DNA from: an uncultured Niabella sp.
GTDB lineage: Bacteria > Bacteroidota > Bacteroidia > Chitinophagales > Chitinophagaceae
Assembly (NCBI GenBank): GCA_934486785.1
Contig: CAKSQK010000006.1
Coordinates: 1 to 64,000 of the forward strand
Direction: 5' to 3'
Length of the DNA: 64,000 nucleotides
The notes beneath the pieces are model-generated. The model was not told where the DNA came from. It worked only from the letters and a program-made list of their open reading frames with translations, and searched no databases. The position numbers and the translations under genes are program-made. This document shows, in pieces, positions 52,643 to 61,511 of the stretch. Each line of letters begins with the position of its first letter. The stretch's first letter is position 1.

Positions 52643-54001
52643 CTATCCCAATGCCTGCAGAATATCGTACTTGGTAATGATGTGGTAGTTGCCCACTTCG
52701 TCTTTGCTTAATACAGCACCATTATGCCGCGTGATCAGTTGTTTTAATTTTTCAACCGGTGTGTTGTAAGCAACCACAGGCAGCGGCGGTTCCTGCACAG
52801 CGCTGATGAGTTCTGTTTTTAAATCGGGGTTGGAGAATATTTTTTGAAACAGGCCGTTCTCGCTGATGGCGCCGGTTGGCTCGCCATCGTGCAGCACGGG
52901 AATGTTTTCAATATCATATTTTTTCATCAGCTCCACGGCATCGGCAACGGTTTGCGTGGGTTGCAGGGTAATGAGCTGGGCGGCCTCAGGCCTTGAGTTT
53001 ACAATATCTTTAAAAGTTTTTACTTCTAAAAATCCACGCTCCATCATCCATTGATCGTTATAGATTTTTCCCACATAACGGCTGCCATGATCGTGTAAAA
53101 TGCAAACCACCAGATCGGTGCTTTTAAGGCTGCCGCGTAACTGCATCATCCCCTGCAAACAACTGCCGGCGCTGTACCCGCAAAACAGGCCTTCTTCTTT
53201 GGCCAGCCTGCGCGCCATCACGGCGCCGTCTTTATCGGTTACCTGCACAAAATCATCAATCACGCTCATATCGTAATTCTTTGGCACAAAGTCTTCACCA
53301 AAACCTTCGCTAAAGTAGGGGTGCACTTCATTCATGTCTACTTCGCCGGTTTTAAAATATTTTGTAAGCAGCGATCCATAGGCATCAACTGCCCATATTT
53401 TAATATCAGGATTTTTTTCTTTTAAAAATGTTGCTACACCCGTAATTGTGCCGCCGGTACCGGCTGTGCAAACAACATGGGTAACTTTTCCATTGGTTTG
53501 TTCCCAAATTTCCGGCCCGGTAGTTTCGTAATGTGCAAGGCGGTTGGCAAGGTTGTCGTACTGGTTCATATGGTAGCTGTTGGGCATTTCTTTGGCCAGC
53601 CTTGCCGCCACGCTATAGTAGCTTTGCGGATCATCAGGCTCCACGTTGGTGGGGCATACGATCACTTCTGCGCCCAGCGCTTTCATTACATCGGCTTTTT
53701 CTTTTGATTGTTTATCAGTTGTTACAAACACGCACCTGTACCCTTTTACGATGGCGGCCAGTGCCAGGCCCATTCCGGTGTTGCCGCTGGTGCCTTCTAT
53801 AATGGTTCCCCCGGGTTTTAGTTTGCCTTCCTGCTCAGCCACTTCCACCATTTTTAAAGCCATGCGGTCTTTAATGCTGTTGCCGGGGTTGAAATAGTCT
53901 ACTTTGGCCACAACCGTGCAGGGCAGGTCTTTGGTGATCCTGTTCAGCCTGATCATGGGCGTGTTGCCGATGGTTTCGAGTATGTTGTTTTTAATGTTCA
54001 T
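52643..54001 (-). CDS. Cystathionine beta-synthase (PLP-dependent, with CBS-domain pair)
   Basis: 452 residues. The fold-type II PLP domain spans 1-320, with Lys44 in NPGNSIKDRMA forming the Schiff base, EGTSGNTGMGLA near 69 as the substrate loop, and GTGGTITG near 181 as the phosphate loop. Two CBS motifs follow at about 335-452 (TLQPTQTVADAVELMKKYDIENIPVL; VVAYNTPVEKLKQLITRHNGAVL). It condenses serine and homocysteine to cystathionine, or acts as a cysteine synthase with the serine/homocysteine choice not readable here. The CBS pair suggests regulation by an adenosyl ligand. Confidence 0.9.
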   Translation of the reverse strand: MNIKNNILETIGNTPMIRLNRITKDLPCTVVAKVDYFNPGNSIKDRMALKMVEVAEQEGKLKPGGTIIEGTSGNTGMGLALAAIVKGYRCVFVTTDKQSKEKADVMKALGAEVIVCPTNVEPDDPQSYYSVAARLAKEMPNSYHMNQYDNLANRLAHYETTGPEIWEQTNGKVTHVVCTAGTGGTITGVATFLKEKNPDIKIWAVDAYGSLLTKYFKTGEVDMNEVHPYFSEGFGEDFVPKNYDMSVIDDFVQVTDKDGAVMARRLAKEEGLFCGYSAGSCLQGMMQLRGSLKSTDLVVCILHDHGSRYVGKIYNDQWMMERGFLEVKTFKDIVNSRPEAAQLITLQPTQTVADAVELMKKYDIENIPVLHDGEPTGAISENGLFQKIFSNPDLKTELISAVQEPPLPVVAYNTPVEKLKQLITRHNGAVLSKDEVGNYHIITKYDILQALG

Positions 54002-54059
54002 ATCTGAAACTTGATTTATGGGTTTTCCTTGCCAGCACAGTATTATGTGAGCGCATCAG

Positions 54060-55649
54060 TTATTTAGACACCACTTCAATAGCCTTCAGCACTACAGGGT
54101 CTTTACTATTGAGTACCTGGTAATAGCCGTTGTCTCTCCATTTATACCTGGCAAGCGAGGCTTCCATCCTGTCTTCCACGCGTTGTTTTTCTGCCGGTGG
54201 TATACCAGACAGGTTTACAGTATCTTTTTTAGCCCATTCTACAAAGCGTGACCACATTACGGCAGAGGGCTCAAAATCTTTTAAATATTCGGCAGGCGTT
54301 TTATAAGGATCCAGAATATTACGATTGTCAAGATAATAATGAAAAACAAAATCATTGAATGTACCGTTGAAAAACAGCTTATGTATCTCCCGCGAATACC
54401 TGGATGTGTCAAGCCCTACAAAAATATCTGGTGTAATGCCGCCGCTTCCATATAAAATGCGGCCTGACGGGGTTTTGTACTGTTTGCCGTTTTGTGGTTT
54501 CGCGCTATCTGCAAAATAAGCTTCGCCGGAGGCAAACCTGTTCCATACTTCATCCATATACACTTTTCTTCCCTGGTCGTAAGGCCTTTGAATGCTTCTG
54601 CCAAGCGGTGTGTAATACCTTGAAACTGTAAGCTTGATTGCTGAACCATCGCTAAGCGGAAACATTTCCTGCACAAGCCCTTTTCCAAAAGTTCTGCGGC
54701 CAATAATGGTAGCCCTGTCCCAGTCCTGCAGGGCGCCTGCTACAATTTCACTGGCGCTGGCAGAAAGTTCATCCACCAAAACTGCAACTTTACCGGTTTC
54801 AAAAATGCCGGGCCGGATGCAGCGGTATTCTTTCTTAGGGCTGTTGGTGCCTTCGGTATAAACCACCAGTTTATCACCGCTCAAAAACTCATCCACAATT
54901 TCTATAGCCTGATCCATATAGCCGCCGCCGTTGCCGCGCAGGTCAAAGATGAGCTCTTTCATGCCCTGTTCTTTCAGGCGTTCCATGGCTATCATAAATT
55001 CTTTATAACTGGTACTGGTAAACCTGTCAAAGAATTTTATATAGCCCGTAGTATTGTTGATCATGTAAGCAGCTACGATCATTGGCGTTTCTACATGGCC
55101 CCTGGTTACATCTATGGTAAGGGGTTTGCCGGCACGTATAATGCCAAGCTTAGCTTTGGTACCGCTTTCGCCGCGTATCAGGTTCCTGATCTTTGTGGTT
55201 GTAATGCCTTTACCCGTAAGCGGGCTTCCGTTTACACTTATAATCTGGTCTCCGATCTGAATGCCGGCTTTATCGCTCGGACCGTCCGTGATCACATATG
55301 TTACATTTACGGTATCTCTTAAAAGATTGAATTCAACACCAATACCCTGAAAATTTCCTGAAAGCCCCACGTGGGCCTCTTTCAGTTCAACCGGTGGTAG
55401 ATAAACAGAATGCGGGTCCAGCGCGCTCATCATTTCCCTGATGGCGTTGGCTTGCAGCGTGTCAATTTTAAGCGAGTCAACATATTTTAACCGGATAATA
55501 TCGAGCGCTTCCTGTAAACTATTGCTCTTAGTAGTTTTAAAAAAACCGGTATTGGGCTGAGACCTGCTGAATTTATATCCTATAAACATCCCTGCTATTA
55601 AAACCAGCGAAAACAGCAATGGGAGCCATACCTCGTACTTTCTTTTCAT
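54060..55649 (-). CDS. S41-family C-terminal processing protease (CtpA/Prc-like) with PDZ domain
   Basis: 529 residues. An N-terminal membrane anchor at about 8-25 (WLPLLFSLVLIAGMFIG) puts it in the periplasm. A PDZ domain is at about 92-175 (FQGIGVEFNLLRD ... GPSDKAGIQIGDQIISVNG). The protease core has DLRGNGGG near 236-243 and the Ser-Lys dyad: Ser298 in LSASASEI and Lys323 in RTFGKG, spaced 25 residues as in E. coli Prc. It trims C-termini of envelope proteins. The C-terminal 130 residues are an extension. It diverges from mraZ across a 362-base regulatory region. Confidence 0.92.
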   Translation of the reverse strand: MKRKYEVWLPLLFSLVLIAGMFIGYKFSRSQPNTGFFKTTKSNSLQEALDIIRLKYVDSLKIDTLQANAIREMMSALDPHSVYLPPVELKEAHVGLSGNFQGIGVEFNLLRDTVNVTYVITDGPSDKAGIQIGDQIISVNGSPLTGKGITTTKIRNLIRGESGTKAKLGIIRAGKPLTIDVTRGHVETPMIVAAYMINNTTGYIKFFDRFTSTSYKEFMIAMERLKEQGMKELIFDLRGNGGGYMDQAIEIVDEFLSGDKLVVYTEGTNSPKKEYRCIRPGIFETGKVAVLVDELSASASEIVAGALQDWDRATIIGRRTFGKGLVQEMFPLSDGSAIKLTVSRYYTPLGRSIQRPYDQGRKVYMDEVWNRFASGEAYFADSAKPQNGKQYKTPSGRILYGSGGITPDIFVGLDTSRYSREIHKLFFNGTFNDFVFHYYLDNRNILDPYKTPAEYLKDFEPSAVMWSRFVEWAKKDTVNLSGIPPAEKQRVEDRMEASLARYKWRDNGYYQVLNSKDPVVLKAIEVVSK

Positions 55650-55729
55650 ATTAAAGTTGTGCGGGCCGCAAAATAGATAAACTTTATTGTTTCAGAAAAT
55701 GCGATCTGCTTATTATAGAACCTATAACA

Positions 55730-55775
55730 TTTTATATGAATACCATACTGAATTTTATATGAATACCATACTGAA
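55730..55775. repeat. Perfect 23-bp tandem repeat, two copies
   Basis: Copies lie at 55730-55752 and 55753-55775, each beginning TTTTATATGAAT and ending CATACTGAA, with no mismatch. They lie about 80 bases upstream of the protease gene start. They may be a regulator site pair or a recent duplication. Confidence 0.8.
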
Positions 55776-55803
55776 GTACCCTGAAATCACATAAAATTCA
55801 TTC

Positions 55804-55924
55804 CTATCCACAGGTTTTCCACAGTAATTCACGGATATTCACATCACATTTTTTAAAAACTGAACTAAATACCCATCAAACGCAATACAAGCTTGTGTTT
55901 CAGGCCATTTCTATATGTGGATAA
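55804..55924. promoter_or_regulatory. Cluster of DnaA-box-like sequences
   Basis: Compared with TTATCCACA: CTATCCACA at 55804-55812 (8 of 9), TTTTCCACA at 55815-55823 (8 of 9), and a perfect TGTGGATAA (reverse strand box) at 55916-55924. A weaker ATATTCACA lies at 55835-55843. They may let DnaA influence the division cluster, or be part of an origin; no dnaA or other origin marker is in the window. Confidence 0.4.
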
Positions 55925-55940
55925 ATGATTACCAATTAAA

Positions 55941-55973
55941 TTTGGTTAAAAAGTGGGAAAAAGTGTTATTTTG
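55941..55973 (+). promoter_or_regulatory. Candidate mraZ promoter
   Basis: TTTG at 55941-55944 and TATTTTG at 55967-55973 lie 22 bases apart. The second box is one T short of TAnnTTTG, so the match is imperfect. The MraZ-like repeats overlap it fully, as expected for repression. Confidence 0.4.
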
Positions 55974-55979
55974 TGGGTA
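55950..55979 (+). promoter_or_regulatory. MraZ operator: three GTG repeats with 10-bp period
   Basis: AAAGTGGGAA, AAAGTGTTAT and TTTGTGGGTA follow each other directly, with GTG at 55953, 55963 and 55973. Known MraZ sites are TGGGN repeats with 5-bp spacers in E. coli and AAAGTG-type repeats in Mycoplasma; both have this 10-bp period. The site overlaps the putative promoter 33 bases before mraZ, so autorepression of the dcw cluster is likely. Confidence 0.65.
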
Positions 55980-56011
55980 GGTATTGTTATTGACAATTTT
56001 TTAAACGAATT

Positions 56012-56461
56012 ATGACAGGTCTGATTGGTGAATTTGAAGTTACGCTCGATGCGAAAGGCCGCTTTTTACTGCCAGCAGGCTTTAAGAAGCAGCTTGCCGA
56101 AGGTGACGATGTTCGCTTTGTCATAAACCGTGGTATTGAAAATTGTTTAAGCATTTACCCCATGAGCTCATGGCAGCCGCTGGCCGAAAAAATAAATGCA
56201 TTGAATGATTTTAATCCAAAGGTACGGGAGTTTAAAAGATTGTTTTTGAACGGCGCCACGTTTGTAGAGCCCGACAGCGCCGGGAGAATTTTAATACCTG
56301 CCCGGCTTAAAGAATATGCAGGGCTTGAGAAAGAGGCAGTAATGATGGGCATTGGTGAAAAAATGGAACTGTGGGATAAACGTAAATATGACAAGCTCTT
56401 TGATTCAACTACACCGGAGCAATTGAACGACCTGGCAAACGAAGTGATGGGTGGTTTGTAG
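56012..56461 (+). CDS. mraZ: Transcriptional regulator MraZ
   Basis: 149 residues, the usual length. Two SpoVT/AbrB-like halves are seen: GEFEVTLDAKGRFLLPAGFKKQL at about 6-28 and VEPDSAGRILIPARLKEYAGL at about 85-108, each with the DxxGR core. MraZ forms ring-like multimers that bind repeated operator units and regulates the division and cell wall cluster it opens. A three-repeat operator lies directly upstream. The rsmH gene follows after 24 bases. Confidence 0.95.
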   Translation: MTGLIGEFEVTLDAKGRFLLPAGFKKQLAEGDDVRFVINRGIENCLSIYPMSSWQPLAEKINALNDFNPKVREFKRLFLNGATFVEPDSAGRILIPARLKEYAGLEKEAVMMGIGEKMELWDKRKYDKLFDSTTPEQLNDLANEVMGGL

Positions 56462-56485
56462 AAAAATGAAACTGGCAAACAGTTT

Positions 56486-57439
56486 ATGGCTGATAAAAAG
56501 CAAATAAAAGAACAGTCTGCAAACCGGGAGCAGGAAAACAGATACCATGTGCCGGTACTGCTGCACGAAACCATCAGGGCATTGAATATAAAACCTGATG
56601 GTGTGTATGTGGATTGCACATTTGGCGGAGGCGGCCATGCGCGGGCGATATTAGAAAAGCTTGGCACAAATGGCAGGCTGGTGGCTTTTGACCAGGATGC
56701 TGATGCGCAGGCAAATCTGCCCGAAGATGAACGTGTGCTGTTTGTGGCCCAAAACTTCAGGTATCTGAAAAAATTTCTGCGGCTCAATGGTATTACAGTC
56801 GTGCATGGCATACTGGCCGACCTGGGCGTAAGCAGCCACCAGTTTGATGAGGCAGAGCGCGGTTTTAGCACCCGGTTTGATGCGCCTTTGGACATGCGTA
56901 TGGACAGGAGGCAGCCGGTAACCGCTTTTGATGTGGTGCGCAGCTATAGCGAGCAGCAACTGCATAAAATGTTTGAGCAATATGGCGAAGTGACCAATGC
57001 AAAAACACTGGCTAAAACCATTGCAGAAGTACGCGGCCATTTGCCATTGCAAACAATAGATGGTTTTAAAAACGCGCTGTGGCCCATTGTAAAAGGAAAT
57101 CCCAACAAATATTTTGCCCAGGTGTTTCAGGCGTTGCGGATTGAAGTGAACGAAGAAATGGATGCATTGAAAGAGTTGCTACAACAGGCTAAAGATGTAT
57201 TAACACCCGGTGGCAGAATAGCAGTCATTACGTTTCATTCGATAGAAGACAGGATCGTAAAAAATTTTTTTAAAGAGGGAAGTTTTGATCAAAAGCAGGA
57301 AAACCCTTTTATAAATACTGAAAGAAACAGCGGGTTGAAGATTATTACGAAAAAACCGGTTGCAGCCGGTGCAGAGGAGCTAAGGCAAAACAGCAGGGCA
57401 CGTAGCGCCAGGCTAAGGGTGGCAGAGAAGGTTGATTAA
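56486..57439 (+). CDS. rsmH: 16S rRNA (cytosine1402-N4)-methyltransferase RsmH
   Basis: 317 residues. After a 20-residue charged tail, HVPVLLHETIRAL begins the family's fold. The SAM site CTFGGGGHARAIL is at about 44-56. Other marks are ILADLGVSSHQFDEAERGFSTRFDAPLDMRMD near 110-140 and the late ITFHSIEDRIVKNFFKE. It methylates C1402 in the decoding centre of 16S rRNA. Second gene of the dcw cluster in its usual place. Confidence 0.95.
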   Translation: MADKKQIKEQSANREQENRYHVPVLLHETIRALNIKPDGVYVDCTFGGGGHARAILEKLGTNGRLVAFDQDADAQANLPEDERVLFVAQNFRYLKKFLRLNGITVVHGILADLGVSSHQFDEAERGFSTRFDAPLDMRMDRRQPVTAFDVVRSYSEQQLHKMFEQYGEVTNAKTLAKTIAEVRGHLPLQTIDGFKNALWPIVKGNPNKYFAQVFQALRIEVNEEMDALKELLQQAKDVLTPGGRIAVITFHSIEDRIVKNFFKEGSFDQKQENPFINTERNSGLKIITKKPVAAGAEELRQNSRARSARLRVAEKVD

Positions 57440-57493
57440 AGTGTAGGGAACTTTGACATTTAAAAACTGCAATAACAATAATTAAGTAAAAAC

Positions 57494-57856
57494 ATGCTTC
57501 AGGCAAAGAAAAATGTAAAGCTTAACTGGAAAAAATGGTTGAACTATCAGTCCATAGTAAAGCAGGTGCCTTTTTTATTCTTCCTTGCTTTTCTGGCTGT
57601 TATTTATATATACAACGGCCACATGGCTGATAAAACAGTGCGTAAGATCAATGCAACAGCAAAAGAGGTGAAGGAGCTGGAATGGGAATATAAAAGTTTA
57701 AAGAGTGAAGTTATGTTTCGAAGCAAACCAAGTGAGCTTGTAAAAGCATTGCAGCCGCTTGGGTTGAATGAATTGAATGAATCGCCTTACGTTTTAAGAG
57801 ACACTGCTGAGGCATATTTAACACAAACAATAAACCACGCAGATATTGGAAATTAA
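57494..57856 (+). CDS. ftsL: FtsL-like cell division protein
   Basis: 120 residues. A short basic cytoplasmic N-terminus is followed by one membrane segment at about 25-41 (VPFLFFLAFLAVIYIYN), then a periplasmic helix (VRKINATAKEVKELEWEYKSLKSEV) with coiled-coil spacing. Position between rsmH and ftsI is that of FtsL, which joins the divisome with FtsB/FtsQ and FtsW/FtsI. Sequence is weakly conserved in this family, so the call rests on topology and position. It overlaps ftsI by 11 bases. Confidence 0.85.
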   Translation: MLQAKKNVKLNWKKWLNYQSIVKQVPFLFFLAFLAVIYIYNGHMADKTVRKINATAKEVKELEWEYKSLKSEVMFRSKPSELVKALQPLGLNELNESPYVLRDTAEAYLTQTINHADIGN

Positions 57857-59978
57857 GAAAGACATATTATGGCGTGTGTATGTCTGTTTTATAGGCATCA
57901 TTATATTGGCTGTGATGATCATGGGAAAAGCCACGGTCATTCAGCGCTTACAGGGTGACTATTGGCGCAGCATGGGCGATAGCATGCACCAGAAGATTGT
58001 GGAGCTTAAAGCAGAACGTGGTACCATCTTTAGTGAAGACGGCCAGATGCTGAGCACCTCTATTCCGCAGTTTGATATTTACATGGATTTTAAAGCAGAT
58101 GGCCTGCGTGAGAAAGGCGGAAAGATCTATAAACAATACATTGATTCTTTTGCCATGCGCATGGCCGACTATTTTGGCGATAAAACAGTAGCAGAATATA
58201 AAGCCGAATTTGATGAAGCCTATGCAAAAGGCAGCCGCTATTATTGCTTAAAAAAGAAAATTTCTTTTGCTGATTATAAAGCGCTTCGCGAGTTTCCGCT
58301 GATACGTTTGGGTAAAAACAAAAGCGGCATTATTGTAGAAGAAAACAGCAAGCGCATAGCACCTTTTGGTTTGCTTGCCAACAGAACCATTGGCCTGAGC
58401 CGCGAATACATCAACAGCGATGGCAAAGTAAAAAAAATGAACGTTGGCCTTGAGATGAGCTACGACAGCCTGCTGGAAGGACAGAATGGCCAGCGACTTG
58501 TGCGTTTCATCAGGGGTGGCGCAGTACCAGTGGAAGGTTTTCAGGTAGAGCCGGAAAATGGCAAAGATATTTATACAACAATTGATGTAAACATTCAGGA
58601 TATTACGACCAACGCACTGTTGAAAATGCTTCAGCAGGCGCAGGCGCAATACGGCACCGCCATTGTAATGGAAACCAAAACCGGTAAAATTAAAGCTATT
58701 GCAAACCTTGGCCGGACTGCCGATGACACGACTTACTGGGAAAGGGATAATTACGCGCTTCGCGTAACAGAACCAGGCTCCACCATTAAGCTGGCAACCT
58801 TTTTAGCCACGCTTGATAAAGGCACTTCAAAGCCCGGAGACCTTGTAGAAGTAGGTAGCACCGCCAGAATGCACGTGGGCCCGCGGGTGATCACCGATGC
58901 GCACAGAATGTACAAGCCTGTTCTCACTGTTGAAGAATGCATTGCTCACAGCTCAAACGTGGGTATGGGCAAAATGGCTTTAAAAGGATTTGGCGCATCG
59001 CCGGTAGAGTTTAAAAACTACCTGGCAAAATATTATTTAGATCAGAAATCAACCATTGACCTTCCTTACGTTCCAAACCCCAGGATCGCATCGCTTGAAA
59101 AAAGCCATGGCGGCCTGATGAACCTGCTAACCATGAGTTTTGGTTATGCCTTACAGGTAAGCCCCATGCAAACGCTTACGCTTTACAATGCCATAGCCAA
59201 CAATGGCGTAATGGTAAGCCCTTACCTTGTAAGCAGCGTGATGAATAAAGGGGTTCCGGTAAAGCAAATGCATCCCGTTGTGCTTAATGAAGAAATTTGT
59301 AAGCCCCAAACCCTTGAAGCAGCAAAAAAAGCACTGGAGCTAACCATTACCGAAGGTTCGGGAAAAAATGTATTTAAAGACATGCCGTTTATGGTGGCAG
59401 GCAAAACCGGTACGGCACGCATTGCAGACGGTAATACAAAATATGGCCACGGCATTTACCAGGCTTCATTTGCAGGGTATTTTCCAGCTAATAACCCGCA
59501 GTATTCCTGCATCGTTCTGATCAGGACAAGAGCCGGCGCGGGTTTGTATTATGGCGGGCAGCTTGCAGCGCCTGTTTTTAGAGAAATCGCTACAAAAGTG
59601 TACTCGATGTATGTAGAGCAGAAAACACCAAAAAGCTATGAAGGAGCGGTTGACAGCGCCAGGTACTTTTATGCAGGCAGCGCCAATGCCATCAAAAATG
59701 TGCTGGGCTTTTTGCATATTCCTTACGTTGATTCCATTCAGCAAAGCAAGTGGGTAAACATGTATGCCGGAAATTATAAACCTGTTGTAAAGCACAACCT
59801 GGTAAAAGATAAACTGATGCCTAATGTAAGAGGTATGGGCCTGCGTGATGCGATCAGGCTGCTGGAGCCGATCGGCCTGCGAATAGAAATTTCAGGCAAC
59901 GGAAAAGTAGCAGCACAAAGTATTGAAGCGGGTTCGCCCTTTGCAAAAGGGCAGGTAGTGCGGCTGGTATTAGGTTAA
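57846..59978 (+). CDS. ftsI: Peptidoglycan D,D-transpeptidase FtsI (PBP3-like) with PASTA domain
   Basis: 710 residues from a TTG. The in-frame TAA at 57831 leaves no ATG or GTG before it, and the first internal ATG would fall inside the membrane segment (CFIGIIILAVMIMG). The dimerisation domain starts at LKAERGTIFSEDGQMLSTS. The transpeptidase has Ser312-x-x-Lys315 (STIK), SSN at 369-371 and KTG at 520-522. A single PASTA domain at about 645-710 (MPNVRGMGLRDAIRLLEPIGLRIE) ends it. It cross-links septal peptidoglycan in the periplasm. The 11-base overlap with ftsL suggests coupled translation. Confidence 0.95.
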   Translation: MEIKKDILWRVYVCFIGIIILAVMIMGKATVIQRLQGDYWRSMGDSMHQKIVELKAERGTIFSEDGQMLSTSIPQFDIYMDFKADGLREKGGKIYKQYIDSFAMRMADYFGDKTVAEYKAEFDEAYAKGSRYYCLKKKISFADYKALREFPLIRLGKNKSGIIVEENSKRIAPFGLLANRTIGLSREYINSDGKVKKMNVGLEMSYDSLLEGQNGQRLVRFIRGGAVPVEGFQVEPENGKDIYTTIDVNIQDITTNALLKMLQQAQAQYGTAIVMETKTGKIKAIANLGRTADDTTYWERDNYALRVTEPGSTIKLATFLATLDKGTSKPGDLVEVGSTARMHVGPRVITDAHRMYKPVLTVEECIAHSSNVGMGKMALKGFGASPVEFKNYLAKYYLDQKSTIDLPYVPNPRIASLEKSHGGLMNLLTMSFGYALQVSPMQTLTLYNAIANNGVMVSPYLVSSVMNKGVPVKQMHPVVLNEEICKPQTLEAAKKALELTITEGSGKNVFKDMPFMVAGKTGTARIADGNTKYGHGIYQASFAGYFPANNPQYSCIVLIRTRAGAGLYYGGQLAAPVFREIATKVYSMYVEQKTPKSYEGAVDSARYFYAGSANAIKNVLGFLHIPYVDSIQQSKWVNMYAGNYKPVVKHNLVKDKLMPNVRGMGLRDAIRLLEPIGLRIEISGNGKVAAQSIEAGSPFAKGQVVRLVLG

Positions 59979-60032
59979 GGTTGGAAAAGTGTAGTCAGGT
60001 ATTTATATCAACAATAAAAATCATAAAGCTTT

Positions 60033-61496
60033 TTGCTATTACAAGATATTCTATACAAAACAAAATTGCAATCAGTACGCGGAAGTACAGATGTTGAGGT
60101 GAGCGATGTTTGTATAGACAGCAGAAAAGCAGGGCCGGGGGCAGCTTTTGTGGCTGTGCGGGGAACAGTGACAAACGGCCATCAGTTCATTGACATTGCG
60201 GTTCAAAATGGAGCAACAGCGATCGTGTGCGAAGATTTTCCCGCTGAATTGCATGAGCATGTAACTTACGTGCAGGTGCAAAACAGTGCAGCAGCCGCGG
60301 GCGTTATAGCGCACAATTTTTACAGAAGCCCTTCAAAGAAATTAAGCCTGGTAGGCATTACGGGAACCAATGGCAAAACCACTATCGCCACCCTTCTGTT
60401 CAAATTATTTCAATCACTGGGTTACCGGTGCGGTTTGCTAAGCACCGTTCAAAATCAAATTGGTGATGAAGCGTTGGATGCTACACACACCACACCCGAT
60501 ACCATTAGTTTAAACAAACTGCTGGCGCGCATGGCAGATAGTGGTTGCGAATATGTGTTTATGGAAGTAAGCTCACACGCCATTCATCAGCACCGGATCG
60601 GGGGTTTGCAGTTTGCGGGTGGCATTTTCAGCAATATTTCTCATGACCACCTGGATTATCATAAAGATTTTCAGGAGTACATCCGTGTAAAGAAAATGTT
60701 CTTTGATGGTTTGCCAAAGGATGCGTTTGCATTAACCAATACAGATGATAAACGCGGAATGGTAATGGTGCAAAACACTGCGGCAAGTATAAAAACATAC
60801 AGCCTCAGGTCGGGCAGTGATTTTAAAGGTAAGATACTTGACAACGGCATCATGGGTTTACACATGATGGTTGACGGACAGGAAGTTCATTTCAGGCTCA
60901 TAGGCGAGTTCAACGCCTACAACCTTTTGGCAGTGTATGGTGCAGCCATTTGCCTGAAAGAAGAAAAGCAGGAAGTGCTGCAGCACCTAAGCAGCCTTTC
61001 AGGCGCCGTAGGCAGGTTTGATTACATGGTATCGCCCAATGAAAAAGTGATCGCCATTGTTGATTATGCCCACACGCCGGATGCATTGCTGAACGTACTG
61101 GCAACGATCAAAAAATTAAAAAAAGGGTTTGAGCAGGTGATCACCGTGGTGGGCTGTGGCGGCAACAGGGATAAAACCAAAAGGCCGGTTATGGCAGAGG
61201 TGGCCACCAGCCACAGCGATAAAGTGGTTTTTACAAGTGATAACCCGCGCAATGAAGATCCTGCTGAAATTATAAAAGATATGGAAGCAGGTGTGCCGGC
61301 AGCAGCGCGTAGGAAATGCCTTTCCATAGCAGACAGAAGGGAAGCCATCAAAACGGCAATCAGCCTGGCCAATGCAGAAGATATTGTTTTGGTAGCAGGC
61401 AAGGGGCACGAAAATTACCAGGAGGTGAATGGTGTAAAAAACCATTTTGATGATAAGGAAGTAGTGAAAGAAGTTTTTGAATTATTAGAAAAATAA
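60033..61496 (+). CDS. murE: UDP-N-acetylmuramoyl-tripeptide synthetase MurE (meso-diaminopimelate-adding)
   Basis: 487 residues from a TTG; a TAA stands three codons upstream in frame and the family N-terminus (LLQDILYKTKLQSVRGSTD) starts right at this codon. ATP loop GTNGKTT at 111-117, the carbamylated Lys at 220/221 (RVKKMF), and DNPR at 403-406, which marks specificity for meso-diaminopimelate rather than lysine. It adds the third amino acid to UDP-MurNAc-L-Ala-D-Glu in the cytoplasm. The meso-DAP call implies an A1gamma-type cell wall. Confidence 0.95.
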   Translation: MLLQDILYKTKLQSVRGSTDVEVSDVCIDSRKAGPGAAFVAVRGTVTNGHQFIDIAVQNGATAIVCEDFPAELHEHVTYVQVQNSAAAAGVIAHNFYRSPSKKLSLVGITGTNGKTTIATLLFKLFQSLGYRCGLLSTVQNQIGDEALDATHTTPDTISLNKLLARMADSGCEYVFMEVSSHAIHQHRIGGLQFAGGIFSNISHDHLDYHKDFQEYIRVKKMFFDGLPKDAFALTNTDDKRGMVMVQNTAASIKTYSLRSGSDFKGKILDNGIMGLHMMVDGQEVHFRLIGEFNAYNLLAVYGAAICLKEEKQEVLQHLSSLSGAVGRFDYMVSPNEKVIAIVDYAHTPDALLNVLATIKKLKKGFEQVITVVGCGGNRDKTKRPVMAEVATSHSDKVVFTSDNPRNEDPAEIIKDMEAGVPAAARRKCLSIADRREAIKTAISLANAEDIVLVAGKGHENYQEVNGVKNHFDDKEVVKEVFELLEK

Positions 61497-61511
61497 AAGT
61501 TTCCGGGGGTT

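Larger units (their letters stand above)
55650..56011. other. Divergent regulatory region between the S41 protease and mraZ
   Basis: 362 AT-rich bases. From left to right they contain a perfect 23-bp tandem repeat (55730-55775), a group of DnaA-box-like sequences (55804-55924), a TTTG at 55941 with a TATTTTG 22 bases on, and three 10-bp-period GTG repeats (55950-55979) that look like the MraZ operator. No coding frame is credible. Confidence 0.6.

Noticed and set aside
55650-56011. Firm call of a replication origin
   Set aside because: Only a few DnaA-box-like sequences are seen and no origin-linked genes; reported as a question, not as a feature.
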